A DNA stretch of 64,000 nt. Source: Scedosporium boydii. Taxonomy: Eukaryota; Ascomycota; Sordariomycetes; Microascales; Microascaceae. The notes under the pieces were generated by a model, which was given only the letters and a program-made list of their open reading frames with translations, was not told where the DNA came from and searched no databases. Made by a program: the position numbers and the translations under genes. Below are positions 1 through 12,338 of the stretch, piece by piece. Location of the stretch: NCBI GenBank assembly GCA_002221725.1, contig NJFT01000145.1, positions 40,650 through 104,649 on the forward strand, read 5' to 3'. The first letter of the stretch is position 1. Every line of letters begins with the position of its first letter.

Positions 1-949
1 GAAGCGGCTCGTCGCTGATGGCTCCAGTATCGTGTCCGGATCTATCTTGATCCAGATGCATGAACCCTCAATGCGCCTGTCAGAATCGCAGAATGTCTCG
101 CCGACCGGCATCATCGGGCTGCTCTCTACTATCTGGATCCGAATCCTCGAAGTCCACCATCACGCAGCCAAGGTAGACCACAGAATCTCCAATGCACAGC
201 AAATAGTATTTGCATTAGAAGAGTCCGGGAATGTGCTGTCATGTATGTTAAATGACATATACAGGGCCTACGCTCGTTTCCTCGGGCTCAAGAACCCCAA
301 CTGCATCACGATGTGGCACTTCCTAAACCTCAATCTCTTCTCCGACCTCCAAGTCTTCGAGTTCGCTGCCGGCCGAAATGGAGCAGACAGTGCTCACGAA
401 GCATTGCGGAACATCGCCGCGTGGTGTCATACCTGGTATGCACGTCGGGCTTGCCTCCATGCCGCGGGCATCTACACCGCCATGAATCGCCGCCGCATCA
501 ACGACGGAACCATGTTTCACTCCGAGGTTTCCATCTTCGCGGCGGCCTTGGTACTAGGGCTCTATGTGTTTATGATGGGCTCGAGCCATGACGACGATCT
601 AAGCTATCAACTCGGCGCGGGGACGGATGTGGAGCCTTACGAGTTTCTAAACGAAGTGGATTGGCCTGGTCTGGGCGGCGATGGGAGCGCGTCATCATCG
701 TTCTCACCTTCGACAGCTGCCGATGATGGCCAGGAGAACGCTGCGAGGCGTTGGGTAAGGGAAGGGGGCGTAGTTAGCTTCTCGGGAGTCATCTGTGAGG
801 GCGGGTACAATGCGGCCAAAATGATCCTGCTTGAATTTGTTAGTTTACTGGAAGAGGTGGGGAAGTGGGACGCGAAACCCCTATGCCGTATTTTGAGAAT
901 CATGAGTGATTCGTTGCTTGATATAGAGGATCAGCCGGACTGTATCTGA
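1..949 (+). CDS. Fungal transcription factor, C-terminal part (gene begins before the window)
   Basis: About 305 residues run open from the left edge to a TGA at 947-949, so only the 3' part of the gene is visible. The sequence resembles the C-terminal half of fungal-specific transcription factor domains (fungal_trans type). It has a long helical stretch around a LHAAGIYTAMNRRR-like segment near residues 140-155, then a HSEVSIFAAALVLGLYVFMM stretch typical of the last helices of that domain. An acidic Ser-rich stretch follows at about residues 215-235, then a final helical end. No zinc finger is visible; it would lie upstream. The P450 gene starting about 2.2 kb downstream on the same strand is a possible target, but that is inference only. 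The upstream exon structure is unknown. Confidence 0.7.
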   Translation, partial: KRLVADGSSIVSGSILIQMHEPSMRLSESQNVSPTGIIGLLSTIWIRILEVHHHAAKVDHRISNAQQIVFALEESGNVLSCMLNDIYRAYARFLGLKNPNCITMWHFLNLNLFSDLQVFEFAAGRNGADSAHEALRNIAAWCHTWYARRACLHAAGIYTAMNRRRINDGTMFHSEVSIFAAALVLGLYVFMMGSSHDDDLSYQLGAGTDVEPYEFLNEVDWPGLGGDGSASSSFSPSTAADDGQENAARRWVREGGVVSFSGVICEGGYNAAKMILLEFVSLLEEVGKWDAKPLCRILRIMSDSLLDIEDQPDCI

Positions 950-1652
950 TGGCCGCTTGTACTTGTCAGTGTACTAAAAGGAGCTGTTTTAAAAGTAGCT
1001 ACCTTCTGTCCTTCTTCAAGCCTGAAAGAGAAAGACCGCGCCCAGTGAGATCGAGAGAAAGAAAGGCGGTCGAAGATAAGTTAAGGGAGCGGCGGGGATC
1101 GACGGAAGGCGCAAGTATCTCAAATTCCCCGGTAGCAGGAACACTTTTTTCTCCTTTTTCCCCCCTCCTACCTCAGTTATCATCCAATAGCTTGACAAAC
1201 CTCATCATAATTTCCTTTCCATCCTGCCTGTATTGTATCATTGGCGTGCCCGTTCGTATGAGGAGGAACCACTGTGGTCGGTATGGTCGGCAGTGCTCCT
1301 GTTCCACTCCACGAACTTGGCCAATTCGTAATAATTTAATTATTCGTTCCTTATTGTAAGTAGTGCCTATCCAGTCAACATAATCGAGCGGAAGGGGGGT
1401 TTGTGGGCGGCTCACCTTGTATGTTGTATGGTACATAGTTGCCGTGCCATGCGACCACCTCAAATGGGCTGCGGCCTTGCTTGATAGCCACGTACTTCCC
1501 GTTACTATTACAATGTTAAAGAGCACATGGAGAGCCTCATCGATGTGGGCGACTGCGAACGAAAAGTCGGGGGGGTTAGCAAGGCTGTCACCTCCCTGTT
1601 TTTTATGGAGGCATTTATTATGCGGACATAGGCGGCGATTCTCTGACGGAGG
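950..1652. other. Intergenic stretch, nothing recognised
   Basis: Only short overlapping open frames with no recognisable protein character. There is a pyrimidine-rich tract near 1146-1170. Confidence 0.5.
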
Positions 1653-2602
1653 TTAGGATCCCCCAGTGCCGCCAAGGGTGTGAAGGCTATCTATGAAGTC
1701 AATGCTCTGGCCGTCTGCAGGGAGAGGGAAGTGAGACCATCCGGCCTGCTCCGAGAGAGCTTCTACCATGGGATTCAAGGAGAGGAAACAGTTCCCGATG
1801 GGAAACCTGGTCTGGATCTCAGCGTAGTCTTGAGAAGCGGCAGGGTTTGTGTAGTGAAAGACCTTCTGAGGGTCAGTCACGGGCTCGCTGTCTTCACGGC
1901 GGCAATCATGCTGTCTGAAGCGTCCATATCGTAGATCAAATACATTGGCAACACGTAGTAGTGGCGAAATGAAGTTGGAATGATAGGTTCCTTCTGCCTG
2001 CTCTCGGCTGCTATAGCCTAGAGTCCTGGGCCCCTGGCCCACACTGGCCTTGTCTCTTTCTCTACTCAACTTGTCTGGGACTATAATCCACTGCCACCGA
2101 GGCAATGCCACGCACTCTGAATAGGCCATACGCCTCGGTATCCCTCCTGTCCGGGCCGGGGTGGGTTCAATCCACCACGTCCGTGTGGAATGTGGGGAAT
2201 AGAACTGGCCCCACACTGCGATTTCACACCAGAAGGCAGTTCGAGCATGCGGGCATAGCTCCTGTATACTCTTTCGTCTATTCACTTTATCGCCACATCC
2301 CCGCCAATATCTCGACTCAGCGACAATAAAATCTTCAGTGACGAGGCATATACAAAACGATGCGTCGAGGTTGAGATAGCCTTGGCGGAACCCAGGCCTT
2401 CAACAGCCAAGAGGCGCCCAAGGTCTCCTACAGTCTCCCAATTCCGGAGGCTTGCTTGTAGCACTGCTGAGACAGCATTTTCATCTTGAGCGTAGGTATA
2501 CATAATCTGCTCCAAGTCCTTTTCGGAGCAGATTGTGCACAGCGCAAGTGGAAGAGAGCGTGAGCATGTTAACCCATGACAGGGTCTGACATGGCTGATC
2601 AT
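1653..2602 (-). other. Weak open frames on the minus strand, possible decayed gene
   Basis: Two neighbouring minus-strand frames (2602-2282 and 2285-1653) look somewhat protein-like but match no family I recognise. The second has no ATG at its open 5' end (it begins with GTG). A CAG-type acceptor just inside it could join the two, but I found no convincing donor. This may be the remnant of a gene or chance. I propose no function. Confidence 0.2.
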
Positions 2603-3112
2603 CTATTTACTGGGTGTTTTACACTTTGGCTGCCCGGCTTCTTCGGCATTATTCGCCCACCTTGTCCGAGATTAACAGGATGCGGAGAAGTCGTCGATGC
2701 GGCGCGTATGGCATCCTTCCCTCCTAGAACCCCACGTCCCACTTTCCCACGGCTTTGTTCCCCGAAGCAAAAGGACAAAGTGGGGTTGGGACTTGGGAGC
2801 GTGGGGCCAGGCCTAGTGCTCGGAGTTTGAGTTTTAAAATGTGGGGTCGAGAGTCGAGAGGCGGGAGGCGAGACGTGAGCCCCCGAGAATGCCTAGCCTC
2901 TTACTGGGCACGGGAAACCCGGATCTGGGACTGAGGGATTGTTGCCGGAATTGGGGGTGCGGGGAGAATCGCCCAGGGCGGATTAGTGACAAACGAACGC
3001 TACTGTAGCAACTACTGTACAGAGTAATATCCCCCACCTCCCCCTGCCCTTCACTTTGCGACCCCATGATTCTCTTCTTCTCGTCGTGCTCCTATCTCAA
3101 GTTCTCAACACA

Positions 3113-4979
3113 ATGCCTTCTCTATTGCTCCAAGTTATCGACGGCCCTGCACCCTTGGCCGTCCTGGCCGTCGGGTTGGCAGTCGCAGCATGTTCAGTCT
3201 ACGTCATCTACCAGAGGTACTTCCATCCTCTAGCGGACTACCCGGGTCCCTTCTTGGCATCCATCACAGACCTGTGGCAAGTTCGGCAGTATCTCTCGCT
3301 CAAGCAACCGTACAACCTGACGGACCTCCATGAGATATACGGCGAGTTTGTGCGCTACGGGCCGGACAAGTTGAGTATCACCGCCGAGGAGGCCGTGCCT
3401 TTGGTTTATCAAAAGGGCGGACGCCGTATGCCCAAGACGCAGTTTTATGATGCGTTTGGCGGCAAAACTGCCAATGTCTTCGGCATGCGATCTGTTGATG
3501 TAAGTCATATGGGACAAATGTAGGAGAGGGGAGGAGGGAGAGATACTGCTCATTCTTTGCTACATGGACAGCTGCATTCACTCACCACTCACTGTCATTG
3601 TTTGTAGCTTCATTCCATCCGGCGACGTCACATGTCGCATAGCTTCTCCATTACCAGCGTCAAGGGCATGGAGCAGTACTTGGATGCGAACATTAGGATT
3701 CTACGCAACAAGATTGCTGGCTATGCCAAAGAGGAAAAGATCTTTGACCTGAAGAAGCTTCTCCATCACTATACCATTGACGTCCTAGGTGAATTGGCTT
3801 TTGGTCGCTCCTTTGGCGTCCAGGTCTCCGACGACGTCCTCGTTCCCCGCGTCGTCCCTCACACGCTCCTCGGCTCAGTAACGGGGGCCTGGCCGGCCAT
3901 GACACATACGCTCAGGAAATGGCTCCCGCTTATACCGCATAGGGGACTGCAGGACCTTTTCAAGGGCCGGGCAGAGTGCGTGCAGCTGGCCTCGGAGTGC
4001 GTAGAGCGGCGGCTCGACGAAGTACGAAAAGGCGAGAAAGACGGAGCTCAGAGGAAGGATATTTTGACGAGTCTTATCCTAGCAAAACATCCAGACACTG
4101 GTGAGCACATTGCAAAGATTGACCTTGAGGCCGAAGCCTTCGGGTTTATGTGAGTTTCTGGATCCAGATGATTGGTACTTGCATAACACGAGACATTCTA
4201 ATCAACCCTTTTCGGCCTTTTTGCAGCATCGCCGGAACTCATACGACCAGCGCAACAGCGACGCTACTCTTTTACAATCTACTGCACAACCCGGATATTC
4301 TGCAGAACTGTGTTCAGGAAATCGATGATAAATTACCACCCTTGGAAGCTGACAAGGCGGCCTATTCGGTGACGGAAGCTGAGAACTCGCTACCATACCT
4401 TCGCGCGTGTGTCAGGGAGAACTTTCGCTTAACTCCCGTGTTCAGTATGCCGTTGGAAAGACGAGTCACGGATCCGGAAGGTATCTTGGTAGCTGGGCGC
4501 CACATCAAACAGGGGGTGCGTTTTCCTCCCTTCTTTCCTACTTTCCATTTCGTTTTCCCCCCAGCCATGCTCCCCCAGTAAGCAGCCTACATGTTGACAT
4601 TGTCGTATTCCAGATGTCAGTTGCGGTTTGCAACCACGCTTTCCACCATAATCCCCGAGTTTGGGGCGATGAACACAACATCTTCGACCCCTCACGCTGG
4701 GATGTCCGGGAAACCGCAGATCGTGCCCGCTACTTGATGCACTTTGGCCTCGGGAGCCGCCAATGCCTCGGCAAGACGGTAGCGCAGACGAACATCTACA
4801 AGCTGACCAGCACCCTGCTGCACGAGTTCGACTTTCAGATCGCCGACCCGGCGGAAAGGGATGAAGCGGCCAGCGGAGGATTCCGTGGCAAGCTGCCCGA
4901 GATGATTAGTGTGGGCGTGAGTGACCTTAAGGGCCCGTTGATGGTGACGGCCAAGGTCAGGAAAGGGGATGGGAAATGA
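3113..4979 (+). CDS. Cytochrome P450 monooxygenase, four exons
   Basis: Heme-thiolate monooxygenase that would use a P450 reductase; substrate unknown. Exons 3113-3499, 3608-4149, 4227-4515 and 4614-4979 join in frame through GTAAGT, GTGAGT and GTGCGT donors and give 527 residues, normal for the family. An N-terminal hydrophobic anchor is followed by a Pro-rich hinge (YPGPF). The I-helix motif AGTHTTS is completed across the second intron. The K-helix ExxR is ENFR, the PERF-like region is followed by FDPSRW, and the heme loop is FGLGSRQCLG with its axial Cys. The start was set at 3113; an in-frame ATG at 3056 would add 19 residues. Overall it resembles the pisatin demethylase/benzoate-hydroxylase-like group of fungal P450s, but the CYP family cannot be assigned here. 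It is the only P450 in the window and looks intact. Confidence 0.93.
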
Positions 4980-5765
4980 TGGATGAGCTGAGCTGGTAAA
5001 CCGACGTGAAGTTGGATTGGATATGAGGCATGAGAGGAGGAAGATAACATCGAGTAGATTATACACAGAATGCAAGTCTACATTCTTACTCCGTATTCTC
5101 ACATTCCCTAATAAATCTTCTTCTTCTCGCGCAAGTCTTGTCTCTAGACCGTGAGGTCTTTCTCCACGTTGACACTCTTATTGAGGGGGTAATCTAAAAT
5201 CAAGAGGCAGTCAAGCAGAACATCCTATATTGTGTAGATGCTTCAGACATAGGTGAAAGCCCCAGTTGATTTCTTCTTGTTTCTTCCTTTTACCTTCCGG
5301 CAGACTAGTAGCACAGCGAAGCGACAACAATAATAGCAGTGGCAAGGGCTGAGAACGCAAGAAACAGGGGACGTGGCAGTTCATTGCCTCGAGGGCCAAG
5401 CATGCGGAAGGCGGCCACGATTCTCGATTGTCATCCCATCATTGAAATCCTGAGTGACATTTCACTTGCCTCACGAGGTCAATCAATTGCCGACGAAAAC
5501 ATCGTAAGGGGGTAGTATAATAGAGCCGCGCCTCGAGCATCCCCGGCAGCATCCCATAGTCTCATCCCACAACCTTCTTTATGAGATCGACACAACCACT
5601 ACCTACGGCGTTTCTCTTGGCGGCCTGTCAAGATTTTGTGCCGATAATCTGAGTCTCTCGCTGTCGGCTAGATCGGACTCACCACCGCACATCACGCCCC
5701 TTCTCGACCCGGCGATATTTGACGCGCGTTTCACAGATTCACACCTGCGTTTTAATCCTACTATC
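4980..5765. other. Intergenic stretch, nothing recognised
   Basis: Contains the P450 3' flank and the upstream region of the next gene. No frame of convincing protein character was seen on either strand. Confidence 0.5.
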
Positions 5766-6886
5766 ATGCCCACTGCTCTCCCACCGAGCTGGACTCAGAA
5801 TGACGACAAACCCCCGCCTCCACCCGAGTTCCTCTACGGCTGCCTTTTCCATACTGCATTTGAAGACTTCTCCATCAGTGCAGGCCGCTTTTTCTGGAAC
5901 TACATCAGGGATATAAAGGCCCACAACCCTGATCTCGCCGTTGGGGAGTATTCGCTGGCCCCTCGGCTGACGCGGTTCGTGCTTCTACTTTCATCCGTTG
6001 CTTGCGTGATACGAATTGAACATTTTGCTAACTCTCTTTAATCTGGATAGCCTTCAGTGTCGTAACGCCTACGGCCAACAGCTTCACGATGGACAGTATG
6101 ACGAGAATGGGCTAATATGGATAGCATTTGGTGGTTTTAACTAGAACTGCCTGGAAGGAGCCATTATGAGCTCGAGAGCAAGTGATGATCTGATGATGGT
6201 GGGAGAAGGCCAGTGCGCTGTGTTTAAGGCAGAGCTCGCTGTTATGTTTCTCCAACTTGTATATAAAGTGGAGTTACGGGAATTCGCCCGCTCAAAACGC
6301 AGCTTGCCGCAGGTATGTGTTACATTCCCCCTCCCGCCCTACCTCTGCACTTTTCTCCCTTTGCACCCCCTTGTCCTCTCCCGCTTCTTGGTCTCTATAA
6401 CCTTTCCTCTCTCTTATGGCAGACGAGCTAACGCATTACTGCAAGATCGTGGTTATGAACTTTACCGGCCCATACGTGCGCATCATCCAAGGCGCTTTCC
6501 TCTGCCCTCGCACCGACTCTGACGCTGTCGAGCTACGGATATCCGTTTCCGCGACCCTACGCTACCTAGACGAGACGACGAACATGATTTCGCCCGACAT
6601 CTGGAAGCAACTGCTGGGCTGGACATTTTGTCGGGCTGTTGAAGGGAACGGAATGCTGGTGATCGCTTTCCGATTTCCGTCGCGCGAGGAACTCGATGAC
6701 AAGCTCGTTCTGCCCAAGGGGAAGGAAAGGGGGATGGACAGCGATGAAGGTCGAGAAGATGACCGAGATGAGGCCTTGAGCAAGGCGAGCGATTCGACCG
6801 TCGCCTACTGGAGGACCGAGGGCAAGGAATGGGCTGTTCAGCAATGGTGGAAGCAGGTACGCACCACCGTCGTTGGACGGAGATGA
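5766..6886 (+). CDS. Uncharacterised gene, model uncertain and possibly broken
   Basis: Starts at ATG 5766 with a proline-rich stretch, then a well-formed helical segment around residues 25-65. Exon 1 ends near 5974 and rejoins in frame at 6051 after a GGATAG acceptor. The frame then meets TAG at 6142-6144, after which the same frame continues protein-like to 6312, where a GTATGT donor follows. The last block (6423-6886) is protein-like, with a strongly charged C-terminal third, but the simple splice 6312/6423 does not keep frame. A 49-base intron (6096-6144, GTATGA donor, CTAAT branch, CTAG acceptor) would remove the TAG but then hits another stop. Either an unusual splice pattern or a decayed gene fits. 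No family was recognised. Confidence 0.4.
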
Positions 6887-7062
6887 GACGAAAGCATTGT
6901 AACGATGATGACAATACCAGCTTGTATCGTTCTTGGCGGTTTGAGTCTTAGTGTTAGGAGAACGAGGTAAATTATACTAAAAGGAGTTGATAGGGTTTTA
7001 GAACCTTTGAGGATGTAACATAACAAGTCCGCTGGATCAGTAGAATTTGCACCAACCGAAAA

Positions 7063-10000
7063 CTAACCGCTCGTACTCTCAATCCTCACCCGCGGCCGAT
7101 GACGCGACCTCCTCGGATACTTGACCCCATAATATGCCCCCTTCTCATCCGAACCCAACGACGCGAACCACCGCACGATATTCGTCAGCTCCCCCGTCCA
7201 CAGTAACCCTAGGAAGATGACGACGACCGTGACGGGAACGGCGACGGCCCAGTAGATCCACTGGCTCTGCGGCATGTCTCGCACATCGACCGTGTTCATG
7301 CCGAAGATGCTCGCGACGGAGCTGAGGGGAAGAAAGATGACCGTGACGATTGTGAAGGCGTAGATGGCTCGTTCCTGTCGGTCCTTGGCAGTGTCGATTT
7401 GGTTTCGACACTATTTTGGCTAGGTTTTAGCTGATGAAATAAGAACAAGGGAAAAGTAGGGGGTAAAGAGAGGTCCTCCAAAAACACGTACAAACTCCTC
7501 AAGGTCCGTCGCCTGATTATGCGTCTCGGAAATCATCCTATTCGTCCGTAGTGACTGAGAAATGCATTCTCGTCGAAAACTCTCCCGGAATCCTCCGATG
7601 TCAGATAGCATAGCATTGCTGAAGAGCGGATCGGCCGTCGGGCCACCTGCATATCTCGGCCGACCCGGTTCGTAATGTCGGGAAGCAGCATATATGGGTC
7701 GTGGTTCGAATCGGTACGCTCGGGCGTGTCCGGGTGCTGGGGGAGGGGCGAGATGGGCGACGAAGTCGAGGTTGTCGAGTTTTTCCATGATTTCATATTG
7801 CGTGTCGAGAGTGTTTTTGATTATGGTGGTTTCCTGTTTGAGCATTGCGAGGCGGCGTTCATAGGCTCTATCGGAAGGGTTCGAAGATATCTCGGCTTCC
7901 TAAGAGGAGCTTGCCGTTAGCATTGAGGGGAAAGGCTCGGGAAGAGCAGATTTCAGATCTTTTTATACCAGGGCTGCTTTGGGAGGGACGTACGAGAGTG
8001 GACAAGTAGTGAGAGTAAGTCTCAGCAATATTCGGAAGGCCGGGGTTACTGCTCTTGATCAGTTCCAAACAAACGAGCGAGAAGAGTTCCATGGGCAGCA
8101 CGACCGATTCGTCAACGAGGTCAGTTTCGGACAAGGACATGACAATGATTCTCAACCCGTCATCAAGAAGGGCCTCAGCGTCGGAAAATAGCCGCTCGGA
8201 TCGATCCCGATCAGTTGGCAGGTAGACGATACTCATGAGTAAATGGATCCAGGCTAGGGTGAGCTCGTCGGGCACCGTGATTCTGGACAAGTCTTTCGGG
8301 GTGGTCGTCTTAAAAAGATCGGTGAACGATGTGAGAGTGATACACATTCCTCTCAGTTGGACACGGAGATCGCGCAGGGACGGGCGGCCGCGGGAACCGA
8401 AAGGTTGATCCGACGGCTGTGCAACACTGTCAGTCCCGTTCTTTCATAAATTGGACGTTTTATCGTCTAGATTCTGGTGTTCTATGTGGCAAGTCAACTT
8501 ACGTCAATGAGCCTGTCAATCGCGCCCCAGAACCTTCCAGTGGTTGGGATTCCATGCGGAGTAGGGAAGAACGCATCGAAGATGACGGCGGCTGCGCTGA
8601 CCACATCGATATGCTCCTCGTACTCGGTCTGCTCTCTACTAGCAGCATCCGCGAGCTCCGTCGAAAGCTTAGCACCCCGTAATGCGAGTTTGCGGTGTAC
8701 ATTCACGTATGATGAGCCATGGCATCTACGGTATGCCTTACGATCGCTGAATGTTGTTCCGGTCATGAGATAATCTCCCACTTTCACCAAGTGTTGGGTG
8801 AGAGTCGGCCGATTAATGGTCCCCGTTTTTGGGTTCCAAACACCTTCTAGGCAGCTAAAGATTGAGAAACCTGCTTCCTTCTTTGGGGGAGACGGCCGTG
8901 AAGGCGTAGGCGTGGGTGGTGGTTGTGTTTGTGGATCGTCCTTGTCTTTCGCTGCCACGGCCGGCGAGGGCTCGCTTTCGACAGACTCCGAATCATCTTC
9001 GGTATACGGACTCGGAGGAAGAACACCCGCTGGTGGCGGGTTGGGAAGGGATCTGCAGACATCATGAGTTCAACATTCGATGCATGAGAAGAATGAGGAG
9101 GGATATGCTATACCCCTTGGTGAGGCTGAGGATAATGTTTCCTCGCTGGGCTCTCTGGCGGATGGCTGGCCATTCCTTTGCAGTTACTACCTGGTTCTTT
9201 TGGTGGTGAAAGACCAACGGTGTAGGGAAGAGCTCTCGGAAGTGGGCTATAAAACCCTACCTAGTGTCAGCGCCTAGCATGAAAGATTGGAACAGGACAG
9301 GGGCTGAGATGTGTCATGGGCCTTACAAGCCAAGTCTGGGCATGTTCCAACGGAATCTTCCACATGACAGCGTCGGAGTGGCTAACAAGGATATACCCTT
9401 TATCCTTAGTATCCGCAATCTCTTCCGGCGACTTGACAACTCGGTGGATCGACTGTCCATACAGAGCCGACTCTGGCAAACGGCTGCACGTAAACAAAAA
9501 CGCTTAAAATTTTTCAAGACAAAGTTAGCCAGGGCCTCTTTACGTCTAAACCCGGAAAGTTGAGGATGAGAGAAATCTTACAGTTATCGAGAACGACACA
9601 CCAAACCTGCGCAATGTGAAAGCAATATCCGGGTGGAGCCAACTTGTTTTTGCACACAGCCTGCTGCATGTCCCGGGTGCGCCCACTTCGAGAGAACTGT
9701 GCCTGTAAAAGCGTCTGGACGGGGAAGGACGCGTCACTCTCCAAGCCGGAGTACTTCTCGAGGCTAAAGTAGGGCAAGCAAATCCAAGTTACGGTGCGGG
9801 GTCTGGCCGAGAGATCCTTCGTCCTGCCGGTGGGTGAGGGGACGGTGGATTGGATGATGTTGGGTTCCATGAGTCGTACGGTCTTGGACTCGGAGAATTG
9901 GATCGGTTTGACGTATTTGAGTTTTACATCGTTCATTAAGATGGATAAAGATTTCTTTTCCGAGGACGTAAGGTTGGGCACTCTCGAGAGTTCGTCCTGG

Positions 10001-10973
10001 GAGCGAGTTAGCAACGGTGAGTGTGAGGAGGGTATATTTATAGGGTCTCTTACTGCAAATGCGTCAAAGTCCATTGATGGAGAGGTGAAATGACTGCAAA
10101 TTCATTAGATAGGTCAACATCTGGACGGGTTTCTGGAAGTCTCACATCCATCGGAACAATGGGCGAGCATGAGCATGAGCCCCAGTCATCACGGTAACAG
10201 TAGCACTTTGACCATCTCCCCGGGGCCCCTTGCCGGTATATTCCGATTCGAGCACGTAAGATGTCGTAATCAGCCTCGCCGTCCGCTTCAGAGGCGAAGC
10301 GGCCTTATCGCCATCCAGGGTCGAATCCTCTTCGGCAGTGAGCGCGGAGCCCGTCGTCGAAGCAGCGGGGGAAGACCGAGGCAAGGAGAAGGAAAAGTAT
10401 GGGTGACCTGTCGGCTCAGCCAGCTCGGCCAGCTCTCGAAGACGGGATTCGGCCTTATATCTTTCTCTTTCCTCATACTCTCGTTTTAGTTTTAGTTCTT
10501 CCAATTCTAGCTTCATTCGTTCCAGCTCTCGTTCTTTCTGCCGTCTGTCTGCTGCCCTTTCCAATGAACGGAAGCGGGCCCTGGACTCGTAGGCCATCGG
10601 GCTGCTCACACGAGCCCGGGCTCGGTGATTGCGGACGACCACGGGTTCATACAACGGAGAGTATGCATAATCCTACATACGTTACTCATTAAGCGGCTAT
10701 CCTTCTGTGCATTAATCGCTATACATTTACACTTACCTCTCGGAAGGCAGGCGGCACGCGACTAGGGATCTCGTAGTAGTCACGCGTTTCGCGTATGTTG
10801 GGGCGTCGCGCCCGGGGAAAGCCGGCCGAGAAACCACTCGATCGTCGACGTGGGGGCGGGAAAGGCGGCGATGGTGATCGAGACCGAGACCTAGACAGAG
10901 ACCCGGACCCGGACCCAGATCTTGACCTTGATCGGCCTGCGTCGGAAGTATCCCGATATCGCGACATTTTCAC
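7063..10973 (-). CDS. CorA-like divalent cation transporter with Arg/Ser-rich N-terminus, nine exons
   Basis: Membrane channel of the CorA/ZntB-like superfamily, expected to move Mg2+ or another divalent cation. Exons on the minus strand: 10973-10737, 10672-10146, 10093-9582, 9502-9327, 9256-9114, 9052-8503, 8416-7994, 7899-7492 and 7410-7063. All phases close, giving about 1107 residues. Order: an Arg/Ser-rich low-complexity N-terminus (about residues 1-80); a charged coiled coil (about 110-150); a large soluble domain typical of fungal CorA-like proteins; the long alpha7-like helix; then TM1 ending in the signature GMN (IFGMNTVD), a short loop, and TM2. The GMN triplet is the family selectivity motif. 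An alternative ATG lies at 10967. The cation and the cellular membrane are not shown by sequence. The RS-rich extension is far longer than in bacterial CorA (about 320 residues). Confidence 0.9.
10870..10935. repeat. Imperfect six-base repeats coding Arg/Ser/Gly
   Basis: Degenerate GA-C-rich hexamers inside exon 1 of the CorA-like gene encode the alternating Ser-Arg/Ser-Gly low-complexity tract. The tract is probably length-variable. Confidence 0.6.
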
Positions 10974-12338
10974 GATGCTGGCTCAAGATGAAAAATAAAA
11001 ATGTTCAAGGGGAATCTTCAGCCCTGCATCCTGATCCTACCGCCTCAAAAATTTCACGCGCATTTCCGGCATTCGGCACCCACTGACTGCATGCAGGGAT
11101 GTCATCAAATCCTCTGTGCGGGGGTGGTGCAGGACGATCCTCCCCAGCCCCCCATCATCGACTTGGATCGACGACAAACAGTTCATGAGCTTCTACGTTT
11201 ACATTTTCGAAACGTCCAGCAAGATAAATTTCCTCTCTAAAGGCACGCTCTACTTGCCGCTCTCGCAAGGAACGAATAACAAGGACATCTTTTCAGTATT
11301 TACAAAATTCAGTCTCTCTCGTGCACCCTACTTCCCCCTCTGTCGCTCAGCTTCGACCAGACCAGAGGAGAAGCGATCAGCCTAACCGAAAATAGGATTG
11401 CAATTCGGATAAGCTCACGTGATTGTGGTCGTCTCATCTCGTATCGCTGTCGAATCACGGTTGGCATGAAGAATCCTCTAATGCAACCCAATGCGAGTCG
11501 TCCGCCCAATGATCCGAGGATAGAAAGGACTGGCTTTGTCCTGTTTCATCTAGAGATGGGAGAGAGTGAAGCCCAGGCTTAAGCCCCAAACCCCCTGCAG
11601 CTCCTATTAATAGCGTGTCCAATACCCATCCACAGCGAAGTGCAGCACTGCCTCCCTCCTCCATCTCCATTCGGGCAATGGTCTGGCGGAATGAAGCCCC
11701 ACAAACAGACGGCGCCGTCCCAGAAAGAACACATCTCCTACCATAGATAGCGCCTGCAAATGGAGCTAGAGCGGGAGATTTTTCTCCTTTCCTAACGGGG
11801 TCTAGAAAACAGATTCTAGCCGCTTGGCCAGCCCTAAATTACCCCTTGAAGCTGTCAACGAATACCTAATGTTGGAGGCGAGTCGTCTCATTGGCACGAC
11901 GCACACAGCCACCCTGCTGCTCAGCGGGGCGAAGAGTGAAGGATCCGGCGCTTACGGTCTTCATTCGTTTCAAGCCATTCCCAGGACTTCGGGTTCGTCT
12001 TCTTGGACAGCACAATTCCTGCCCATGTCCAGTCACTCTAGGACTTAGTATTCTGGTTATATGGGTTAGAAAGACCCGCTTTTAAGGCAGACGCTGTTTT
12101 CCGCCAAGACCCTGGCCTGATCCTCCACAATCCTTTTTCCCTTCAAGTTCACGGAGCATTTCTCCCGCTCAAACACACTTTTCTCTGGTCAGGGAACCCC
12201 CAGAAAGGAGGCCTTTTAATCGACCTCCCCAATTTAAGCCTCCCTCACCTGGGTCCCCGGAGCGACATTCCCAGGCAGGCATTTTCCGAACGACGACGCC
12301 AGAGTCGGTCCGCCCACCGCCGCGGATCTCACGGGACA
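10974..12338. other. Shared upstream region between divergent CorA-like and DUF3176 genes
   Basis: About 1.36 kb without a convincing gene, upstream of both flanking genes. C+T-rich tracts occur close to 12170-12260. No element was assigned. Confidence 0.5.
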
